From contig NW_011887304.1 of assembly GCF_000151315.2 (NCBI RefSeq), positions 541,690-605,689 of the forward strand: a stretch of DNA of 64,000 bases, written 5' to 3'. The position numbers and the translations under genes are program-made. Position 1 is the first letter of the stretch. Each line of letters begins with the position of its first letter. Positions 23,401-33,201 of this stretch are shown in pieces. The notes below the pieces were generated by a model. It made no database searches, was not told where the DNA came from, and saw only the letters and a list, made by a program, of their open reading frames with translations. The stretch comes from Capsaspora owczarzaki ATCC 30864 (Eukaryota > Opisthokonta > Filasterea).

Positions 23401-26400
23401 GTGCCCCCTGCGTGGCGGACTCCAGGCGAGGTAGGGGCAGCCGCGCCAGCAGCGCGTCGAGGTACGCCCAGTCCGCCGGCTTGCTCGGACCGAAGGCGAT
23501 GCTGCGGTGGGTCGAGTCCAGCCATCCGTCGCCGAGGAAATAACCGTACAGCTCCAGGAAGGCCAGCTCCTCGTCTGCGGTATGCAAATCCAGCTCGCGC
23601 ATGAACGGCGCGGGTCCGCTGGGCGTGACACCCGCTTCGAACATGCCGGAGAACTGCACCACCGTGCTGCGGTCTGCCGCACCAGCCGCCAGGATGCTGC
23701 CGGCAGTGTGCTTTTCGAACGCAGGAGAGCCCGAGAACACGCGGTTGGCACCCGTTGCACCCAGCCGAGCCCACATGCGGTGGTTGTCGGTCGGGCACAG
23801 GGACACGCCGCTGTCGTCAGCAGCGCGCATCTCGACGTGCGTGTGCTCGCCGGTGTGCACGTACAGCGCCCCGATGTCGATGGAATGGTACTGCAGGGCG
23901 CCGTCCACCCAGCTAGCGACGTCGAGCGTCCCGTGGGACGCGAGGTGAGCTTGCACGCCAGCGAGATCCATGAAGCCGTGCGCGGTCAGCACCTCGTGGT
24001 CCTCGGCAGGGAAGCAGTAGTCGAGGAACTTGGCGCGCGCGTAGCGCTCAGCGTCGTGCGAGTCATAGTCGCCCCAGCGCAGCTGGACGTCAACCCAGTA
24101 CTTTTGGGTCGGGTGGGCATCGATGGCATCGCGCTGGTCGGCAAGGAGCGACGGCTTGGACACCTTCCAGTTGTAGGCCGCAAAGAGAAGCACGTCGGCG
24201 CAGGAAGAGTTCATCTTGTACGACTTGCGCGGGTGGACGGTCTCCTTTTGCACCGTCTCAATCTGCAGCTGGTCGGTCACCTGGTCAAAGACCTGGCACA
24301 AATCCATCACGATCGACTCGTGAATCTTTTGCCACAAGTGGGCGCGGAAGATTTGCACGTAGGAAATCTTGAGCGTGGGCAGCTTGCCGTGCAACATGAT
24401 GCCCGTCAGATCGAGCTGCACCTGGAAACCAACGTAGACGTTGGCGCGGTTGATGGTGGGCGACCACCACAGCGTAAAGCGACGGTTGGGAATCTGGCTC
24501 AAACCAGAGCGCTGCGCGTTGGTCAGCTTCTTGTACGCCATGGCCTCTTCGAAGCCAGATGCCTTCTCCCAGAACAGACCCTCCCAGGTGACGTGGGCCG
24601 TGCCCTTGAAGAGCGTGTGCTCGAGAATGCCCTCCACACCACCGAGCGCCTGGATGACGTCTGCGCGGTAGTTGTTGAGCGCCCAGAGCTTGCCGTCGTG
24701 ACGAGCGTTGGTCCAGTGGAAGGGGTTGTACTTGGCGACCTGGTACTTTTTGAACTCGGTGCGAACGCGCCAGCCCTTGTCGTAGGCAAGCGTGTGGCGG
24801 TCTTTGGTGAAGAGCGAATTGATGCGCGGTAGGCCTCGGTCCCACGAGTCCTCCAAGTCGTCCAGCGTGATGCGGCGGTTTTGAGCGAGGGCCTCCTGGC
24901 GCTTGAGCGTGTACTCGGCCCAGACGCGGACAGAGTCGGCAAACTCGCTCTCCCACGGCTGAATGTAGCGATACAGGTTGGGAATGAGCTGGTCCTCCTC
25001 GTGCGTCATGCCAGAGCGGAAGTGGGTGATGCCGCCCATGTCCGTTTGCTTTGACCAGCGCTTGTCCGACTCTGGGATGAGCACGTGGCCCATCGAGAGG
25101 AAGCCAAGGCCACCGAGCTCCTTGGGCGTGTTGTGCGCAACGAGAAAGTCGGCGAGGCAGAAGAGCGGCGACTCGCCAGGCGCGACCGCAAAGCCGACGT
25201 ACTCGCCGTCGGCCGCGGCAGGCACAATCTCAAAGCCGCGCACGCGCTGCTCCACGGCGTGCGTCGGTCCCGTCGAGCGCTTGCTCGGCAGCACGACGGG
25301 GAGGAGGTGTGTGTCGCCGGAAATGAGCGTCTGGTGGCGCCAGAAGGTTGGCGCAGGCGCATCAGCGGTGCCATCCTGCACGAGCTCCTTGCGCGACAAC
25401 GTGAAAAGGCCGAGCGAGCGCGAAATGTCGTGGAAGAGGCGGACGATGGACGCGTGTCCTGCGCGCTCCGACTGCGAGAAGGCAATGTGCTTGGCAGCGC
25501 CGCTGGCCGGGTCGAAGGCCAGGTGCCCGGCCGATTCAATGAGGCCAGCGAGCAGGTGCGCGCGCACGTCGCTCGACTCGCCCATGAGCAGCTCTGCGGC
25601 GCTGTCGCTCACGTGCTTGGCGTCGAGGACACCGAGGGCGGTAAGGACGCGAAGGAAGGTGTTTGACGCTGTGGGCGACGTGATGGTGACGCGGCCGCGC
25701 TCTTCCTGCGGGTCTTTGGTGAGCATGACATCGAGTCCGCACGCGCTCGCGACAGCCTTGAGGCGCGGGACAATGTACGGCTCCTCTGACGTGCCGACAG
25801 AGATGCGCGCGACACGCACCTCCCCAGCTGCTCCGAGCCACAGGCCGACGAGCCAGGCCATCATCGCTGGCGTGACGGAGGGCAACGTGTTGTCACCGCC
25901 AGCGACCTCGGCGACGATGGTGGCGAGGGAGCGGCGTCCGGGCCGCTGCTCTGGCCACTCCGCCACAGCCGCGCCGTAGCTCATGTTGAGCGGCACGAAG
26001 GGCACGTCCGGCATTGCGCAGTAGCGGCGGTAGACGTCGAGCGAGACGCACCACTGCGTCGCGCTCAGCGTTGCGACCAGGGCCAGCGCGCGCTCCTTGG
26101 CCGCGGCGGCTGTCGGATAGACCTCGCAGCCAGAGGTTTCCAGCCACTGCGGGCCATAGAAAAAGGTGCGCGAGATCGACGACTTGTCGTAGTCGTTCGG
26201 GTGCATCTTCAGCCCTGGCGTGACGCGAATGCGCCCGTGCGCGACGTCGTGACTCAGCGTGACCATGCCAGAGCTCGTGCCAAGCGCCGCTTCAATCTGC
26301 GCGCGGCAGGTACTGGCGTACGCCTCGGCCGCTGCCATGGCGCGCGAATACCCGTCCGCGTAGCGCGCAAAGTTTGCAACATTCCACTGGACGCGCTTCT

Positions 26401-29400
26401 CGACCTCGTACGGCCGCGGCGCGCCGAGGGCAGCGTCGACCTTGAGCACCGTGTAGCGCGCCGCGTAGGAGCCGCGGGCGCCCGCTTCGTCGTCCGCGAC
26501 GCGCAGTCCTGCGCCGGGCGCGAGCGAGATGACGAGGATGTGGTTGCCGTTGCACTCAAACCCGTCGTCGTACAGAATGTCGCCGCACTTGTTCTCTGCC
26601 GGGCGCACGCGATACATGGCGGCACGGCCAGAGTGGACGTGCGCCGCCGTGCGTGCCGTGCCGTCGTGACCGAGCACGCGGTCGCCGACACGGATGGCGC
26701 CCATGGCGCGGACTGAGCCGTCCGCCATGCGCACGAGCGTGTCTGGCGCCGTGCAGTAAAAGACGACCGGCGGGAAACGGCTGGGCATCTTGGAGTTGAG
26801 GCCAATCTTGATGCGGGTTTGCATCTTGTTCTCGGCCTTGACGAGCAGATCGAGCAGCTCGGGCGTGTTGACGACCGCCTCGCGGTAGTACGTCATCAGA
26901 CCAATGAGCAGCGTGTTCCAGCGCGAGGCCACCTTCACGAACGGCGCAGAGCCACTCGACAAGAGCACGGCACGCGCGCGGTTGTTGAAATGCGTGATGC
27001 CTTCCTCCGACACGCGCAGGTACGCCTGGGCGGTGCGCTCTTTGGTCACCTCGTGCTGCAAGTTCCAGACGCCATCGCCGTGCGCCAGCTCCTCGCCGGT
27101 CGAGCGGATCTTGGGCTTGATGCGCACCTCAAAGCCGCACATGTCAAAGAGCACGTTCGGGTTGTCCTTCGAGTACACGGACACGAACGAGTCCTCCCAC
27201 TCGATGGTGGTGATGGAGCGCGGCAGGCGGTTTTTCATGTCCCAGAACACGGCGCGGCCCAGGTGCACGTCCTGCTTGAACAGACGCATGCGCGAGTCGC
27301 GCGGCCAGCACTTTTTGTTGTTGTAGCCCACCACGTTGGCACCCGTCGGATCCGGGTTGTTGGTCAGGTAGCGCTGAATCAGCTCGCGCGCCTCGTCGGC
27401 AGTAAACCGCAGGAACATGTGGATGCGGTCGACGTTGCGCGAGTACAGGCGAATCGGATGGCGTGACTCGACCTCGGGCGACGGGAATTGCAAAAACTCG
27501 TTGGGCATGTTGGGCGGGCCAGCCAGCTCCGTGGCGCGCTTCAAGCCCAGCAACAAGATGTCAATGACCAAGCCATAGTACTGCGCAATGAAGGCCGAGA
27601 ACTGGAGACCGCGAATCAGACCGTACGAGTTGGTGTGGTTCATGTCCTTAAAGTTGATCACAATGTTGTTCTTGGCCGTCATGTAGTCGGCAATGTTGTG
27701 GTCGACGATGAGGCGCAGCAGGCGATTGAGCACGGTCAAGTCAATCTTTTCAAACAGCTTTTGCAGCGTCGTTTGCATCATGACGTTGCACTCGCCGTCG
27801 GCCGTAATCCAGACATCCTGGAGGTTGTTGATGCCCTGGCACCACTTGTACACGAGCAGCGGCGGAACTTCGGCGTCAGAGGGCTTGATCCACGCAGGGA
27901 ACAGGCCACGCTTGCTGGCCTCGTAGTGCAGGTAGGCGTCGAGGTAGGCATCGGTGATCTTCTCGAGGGGCTCGATGGCATAGACGGGCAAGAGATGCGA
28001 GTACATGTCCATGAAGTCAATGCCGGCCTCCTTGAACGAGCGCTGGGTGAGCAAGTGGCGCTTGATGCGCGCAAGCACAACGTTCGGGTTGTCGAACGCA
28101 TCTTCAATGAGACCGAGCTCCTCACGTTGCTGCTGGTTGAGGCGGGCCTTGACAGAGTACGCCTCGCGCAGCTGTTCCAGCGCAAGAATGAGCAGCTTGA
28201 CGTCGTGCTTGTAGTTGAGCGGCGGGAAGGGGATGGGCGAGAAGCGGCGCGACTCGAGCCAGTGGACGGTCGTCGTGTAAATGGCCACGGCCTCCTCGGC
28301 AGACACGTACGGGCCGTCCTTGAGGTAGTTTTGCTGGCGCTCCTGCTCGGCCTTGAGATAGAGACGAATGAGGCGACCCAGGTTCTTTTTGATGGCGGCC
28401 TTGTCCACGGTGGCACCGCGACGAATACGCTCGCGATTGAAGTGGGCGGCGTTCGTCCACCAGTCGGCCTTCAGCTTGACATAGCGCAAAATCATGTTCT
28501 CGATCGGCACGGGCATGCCAGGCACCTTCCAGGCAATGTTGGCCTTCCAGCAGTTGTGCACAACAAGCCAGTTGTCGAGAAGGAACAAGGGCGAGCCGTC
28601 AAGCTCAAAGCCGACGTACGGGCCGCTCTCGCTGACGCGTGAGACAGTGAACTTGACAAAACGCCGCTCCCGCGCCTCGGCGCATGTGTGCTCGGCCATC
28701 ATCGGCTTTTGCTTGCACGGCAGCAGGTGGATACCGTCGCCGGACAGGCGACAGGTAAGCCGGCGGAGCGCCTGCGACGATGCAGTGAAGGAGGCAGTCT
28801 TCCGCGCATACACGTTGCAGAGCAACCCCAGACTGCGCGCAACATGCTGGATGAGCCGGAGAATGTCGCCATGATGTGCAGAGCGGGCTGCTCCAACTGC
28901 TTGCACCGCGCTGTAAGCGCATGCAGAGCCGCATGAGTTGCAAGCAACCAGACTGCCCTCGCCATCGAGGAAGCCAGCCAGCACGGCACGGCGCACTGAC
29001 ACGCTTTGCGTCAGAACATTGCGTACAAAGCTGGCGGAAATGTCCTTGACAGGCTTGCGCAAGTAGCCAAGACCACGGAACGCAGCCAGCAGGGGGTTTT
29101 GCTTCTCAGAGCCAAGAGCGCGGGTGAGGGAGACTTCGTACATGTCAGGTTGGGACACGCGATGCGAGACAAGGCCGAACTGCGGGGCGACCTCGTCCAA
29201 GTAGGCGAGAAGCGATGACTCTGCATGGCCAACAAAGAAGGAAGCGCGCTCAGCGCTGCCGTCGGCAAGATGAAGGCCCAGCAGATAGCCGAGGGTTTCA
29301 GGAGTTGGCCGCGGCTCGTTGCTGCTGATGGCAGGGACGACCTGCTCGATAACCTGGCTCAGGTCGACGGAGGCCGGCACCGGCCACTCGATACAGCCAC

Positions 29401-32400
29401 TCCGAATCATGCGCATGTGGCCAGCTTGAGTTGGGTGCGCAGCAGCAAACCGGACGAACGCAGCTGTGCCGACAGTCCAGAGCACGGGTTGAGCAGCACG
29501 GCACTCGTTGGCAAACGTTGTGGCGGCATCACGAGCGGCTGTCTCGGTTGCAAACCGACGGTCATTCTCGGCTGCGACAAAGGTGGCGGAATACGAGAAC
29601 GTGCTGGAAACCTGCTGCATGCTCGTCTCAAGACCTTTGACAGGACCAGAGTACTTGCGAAGCGCTGCATGACGCACCGTGAACGTGCGTGAGGCAGCGT
29701 CGTGATGGACATGCACCGTGTCAATGTGAGGACAAGCGAGGACAAGGTCGTGACGTGAGTTGCACGTAAAGCCCGACTCGGAGGGCTGCCATTCAGCGTC
29801 CTTTCGCTGGGCTTTGCTCTCCGGCGGAGTCACGATGCTGATCTTGTACATGGCATCCCTGCCGGCCATAGTGCGCTTGACCGGCAGGCTCCGGCCATCG
29901 GCGCCAAGCACGCGGTCGTTTTGGGCAATGGCGTCGGCGCGCTTGACCGAACCGTCAGCCATACGCACAGGCGTCTCGGGGGAGAAGCAGCGCCACGCCT
30001 CACTCAAGTGCTGCAGAATCAAGCGAGCCTTGTTTTGACGGATGCCTTCGGGCATCATGTCGAGGATATCGTGCATGACGGAAGCACGCAGCTCGAGATC
30101 AAAGTGGGACTCGACACGTTGCTTGGTCACTGTCAGAGCGACGCCCTTGTGCAGGCGACCCTCGAACTGACGCGCGAGCAAGTTGCCCAGCCAGCGCTCA
30201 AGCAGCGGTACCACGCCGCGCATAAAGAAGAGCCAGACACGCCACGAAGGCGCCCAGAAGCCCACGCCTGGACCCTTGCCGACCGTGCCAGTGTTGAAGC
30301 GGTAGTAAATGACGTGTTTGAGATCCTTGCATTGGCGAACCTGGCGCATGAGCTTGTACTTGTAACGGTACATGCCTGTGAGCTGGCCAATGTGGTTGAA
30401 AATGTAGTTGAGACCGTCGGCGAGCTGGTACGCGTCCGCGTTGCCAAGGCGGTACTGCACGTGCGAGTCAACCACGAGCTTGGTCAGACGCAGAATCTCA
30501 CGACACAGGTGGTACGAGTTGCCCATGCGGGACTTTTTGCGCTCCTTGGTGGTGAGCGTCTTGACGGGCTTGAGGTTGAAGTTGTAGTCGAGGTGCAAGT
30601 AGTGCAGGCCCTTGCGGTGAATGAGCAAGTTGAGCATGTTCCAGCCCTGGCGACACACCTGCAGACCGGCTTCGACCCAGTCGAGCTCTGTCTGTTGGAA
30701 GAACTTTGTGTTTTTGAACGAGCGGAAGAGGTAGCGCTTGTTCATGGCCTTGGGTGCGCGGTGGCGCAAGGCGTTCAGGACGTAGTTTTTGAGCAGCTTT
30801 TGGTAGGACACGCGGACCTTCTGGGGCTGGCCAGGCGGGCAGTGCTCCAGGTACCACTTCTGGACGAGCGGCACGTCCTCGGCGCGGCGCGTGTAGCCCG
30901 AGCGCAGGTTGAATGGTCGCGGCGCCCAAAGCAAGGCAATGCCGTCCGCCGTGTTGTCAGTGTAGACGGGGCACTCGCCGAGCAGCGGTGCAACTGATTC
31001 AGGCAGGACAAACGACTCGAGCGTCGGCAGGGCCGTGCTGTAGCTTCCACCCGTCGCTTGGTCCTCGGCGTCCTCCATGTTGGTCGGATCAAACTCGTCG
31101 AGCTGGCTCATGAGGCGCAGCAAGTCGACCGAAGTGCCGTTGCTCGTCGCTGAAGAGCCCTTCTGCTGCACGCTCGCATCCGAAAACTTGGCAGTCGTGG
31201 CCGACGATGCCGTGGTGGCGGCGTGGCGGTGCGTGATGGGGTTGATGAGCGGGTCAAAGTAAAAGGCGGGCAGATCGGGGTCTTCCGTCTTGATAAACTG
31301 CACCAGCGGCGAGTGGTACTGGGCGAGCTCGACGGCGCGGACGCGGTTGTTGTACAAGAAGGGGAAGGCGATGCGGTATTCCGTGCGGATGGGCTGACGC
31401 ACGATAATCTTGTTGACGTCGTTAAACTCGTTCCAGTCCTCGTCGACGTGCTCCTCGTCCCGGAAGAGCGGCTCAAAGCGCGGGCCACCAGGAATGGCCA
31501 TGTTGAGGGCCTTTCCGGTGAAGAACGACTTGAGGTCAAACAGGTAAAAGTAGTTGGGGTCGACGAGATCGGACAAGAGCTGCGACGCGAGACGGAAGAG
31601 GGTCGAGCGGATGGGCAGGTCGAGCGTCCAGGTCTTGTAGCTCGCGCCGTTGACGCGCTTGAGGTCGTCGCTGAGCGGCTTGTGGTCGTAAAACCAGTCG
31701 ACCACGGGCGCGTCTTCGGATGGATCCAAGTCCATCTGAATGGCCTCGAGCGGCTCGACATCGACGAGGTTGTCGCCATAATCAAGCGGCATTTCCTCGT
31801 CGTCAAAGGGCGGGAGACGCAGGCGCTTAAAGTGGCGGCGATCGCGCTTCTCGCGGCGCATCATAATCCACATGGTTCCCCACTGCGCAATGTACACTGG
31901 CTCAATGACACGCGGGATCTCGTTGACGAACGTGATGGCGCCCGTAATGTGGTAGATGGTCTGGACCTCGCGGACCTGCTCCCACGGCATTGGCATGTTT
32001 TCGAGCAGCTTGAGCACGGCGTGCGGCACGTACTTGAGTGCGCCCAGGTAGACGCGCTTGTCGTGTCTGTACTTGCGACTCGTCATGTCGCCGTGGTCGC
32101 GCATAATCTTGCGCAGGTGCTCTGCAGGCATGTTCTGCTTTTGCGTCTCTGCAGCAAAGCCAAACTTGCGCTTGTCCGAGTATCGCTTGCTCTGCAGCTG
32201 CTGCCACTTGCGCGCTGAGGTAGGAGGGGCGAAGGGGGGGGTTTCCAAAACGAGCACACAGCAGGTTAGTATTCAGAAAGCGAGGGTTAGGGGGTCGAGG
32301 GGTCGAGGGGTCGGTCGAGGGGTTGAGAGGGTTGAAACGAGAGATCGCAGGATCTCGCTGCTTTTTGATCCAAGCGCACGCGTTCCCCTTTCCCCTTCTC

Positions 32401-32755
32401 CCCCCTCCCTCCTTCGCTCGCTCGCTCCGTCTCGTGCTCGTGCTCAATATCAAAGTGTGAGTGCTGAGGACACATCGAGTGTTGAGGAACGAGGCACCAA
32501 ACTCAAAAACTCAAAGCCAGAGAGACAAAAATAAAAAGAAAAAAAAAAAAAAGGAAAAAAATCGACCGCGCAACGATCGCAACGGAAACGCCATACAACA
32601 AAGCGAAAGGACGACGACGAGGACCAATCTCAGTGTGATTGAAGATGGGGATGAGGATGAGGATGAGGATGAGGATGATGAGGGGTGGTGAGGGCGGTAC
32701 CTTTGTCTTCGAGCTTGTCTGCGGACAGCCCCTGAGGAGCAGCAGCAAAGGACAT
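20407..32755 (-). CDS. PRPF8: PRP8, core U5 snRNP splicing factor, interrupted by three inteins
   Basis: Exon 1 is 32755-32701 ([18 protein letters not shown]); a 486-bp intron follows, then exon 2 from 32214 to 20407. The extein is near-identical to human PRP8 throughout: [38 protein letters not shown], the reverse-transcriptase-like and endonuclease-like core, the RNase H-like domain starting [13 protein letters not shown], and the C-terminal Jab1/MPN domain ([19 protein letters not shown]). PRP8 forms the scaffold of the spliceosome's catalytic centre. Three in-frame inserts (28553-29989, 25130-26755 and 22351-24016) fall at Arg^CysTrpLys, Tyr^ThrProLys and Tyr^ThrThrAsp. The third contains a +1 base at 22668-22670, so the frame of the last ~785 codons differs from the frame upstream. 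It shares a divergent promoter with the ankyrin gene. Confidence 0.95.
22351..24016 (-). mobile_element. PRP8 intein 3 (1,666 bp, ~555 residues, ends in Gly-Asn) with apparent frameshift
   Basis: Inserted between extein KFLDY and TTDNMSLY, directly before the RNase H-like domain. It begins [15 protein letters not shown] (Cys1), with block B as PTDNHRMW (His79). Two LAGLIDADG motifs keep their acids: YGYFLGDGW near residue 163 and [10 protein letters not shown] near 422. Block F is [13 protein letters not shown]; the end is RPIIVGN, so the usual penultimate His is Gly, followed by Thr+1. The overall build differs from inteins 1 and 2. The span is 555 codons plus one base. The reading frame shifts at a CCC run (22668-22670) just after FRDEI, and continues in the other frame as [13 protein letters not shown]. 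Either a sequencing or assembly error, or an inactivated or recoded copy. Confidence 0.9.
25130..26755 (-). mobile_element. PRP8 intein 2 (542 residues, VMA-type, endonuclease acids lost)
   Basis: Inserted between extein PPVVFY and TPKELGGLG. It starts [15 protein letters not shown] and ends FLVAHN, followed by Thr+1; block B is [13 protein letters not shown] (His72). So the splicing residues Cys1, His72, His541 and Asn542 are all present. The homing-endonuclease domain is still full size, but the two LAGLIDADG motifs read [10 protein letters not shown] and LAGLIESAG. Against yeast VMA1 intein (LLGLWIGDG, LAGLIDSDG), both catalytic Asp positions are Ala (residues 309 and 409). Splicing probably works, but DNA cleavage probably does not. 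Its best relative in view is intein 1 of the same gene. Confidence 0.92.
28553..29989 (-). mobile_element. PRP8 intein 1 (479 residues, VMA-type, endonuclease motifs intact)
   Basis: Inserted between extein LSEAWR and CWKANIAW. It starts [15 protein letters not shown] and ends [10 protein letters not shown], followed by Cys+1. Block B is [12 protein letters not shown] (His80), near-identical in layout to the yeast VMA1 intein block (FTCNATHELVVR). LAGLIDADG motifs are LLGLHLADG (Asp243) and LAGFLDGEG (Glu344); an Asp/Glu pair is compatible with activity, as known for some intein endonucleases. Between them, [20 protein letters not shown] also echoes VMA1. All splicing and cleavage residues look functional, so this copy may still be mobile. 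Confidence 0.93.
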
Positions 32756-33201
32756 GATTGAGAACAAGAGAAAGAGAAAAAAAAAAAAAAAAAAAAGATG
32801 AGACTGAGACTGACTGAGACTGACTGAGAATGTGAGTAAAGGTTGAGAATTGAGTGTTTGAGTGCTGGGATTCAGTATTGAGTGCTGAGAATGGAGATGT
32901 CGAGCCTTTTTTGCTCTCAATTCTCAAAACCTCAACATTCAATGGATCCGTTGAGCGTTGAGGTGCTCCACTCGTCGCCGGTTCCATCAGAACACTCGCC
33001 TGGGCTTCATGTCGGATTACACTTGCCTACATTTTGCAAAGACTTGACGAGAGCTGTAGAATGGCATTGAAAACCCCCCAAAAAACAAGTACTCCACCTT
33101 TGTTTCCGCCACCCATTTTCTGAGAACTGCTTCACTCTCACTCTCTCTCTCTCTCTCTTCTTTATTTTGTGTCTTTTGTTATTCTCTTTATTTTTGTGTG
33201 A
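32756..33201. promoter_or_regulatory. Divergent promoter region PRP8 / ankyrin gene
   Basis: 446 bp between two opposed start codons. It contains an A/G-rich stretch next to PRP8 (32776-32798), repeated TGAGACTGAC-like words (32800-32830) and a (CT)n tract at about 33141-33160, 40 bp upstream of the ankyrin ATG. Probable bidirectional promoter; no specific site is assigned. Confidence 0.5.
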
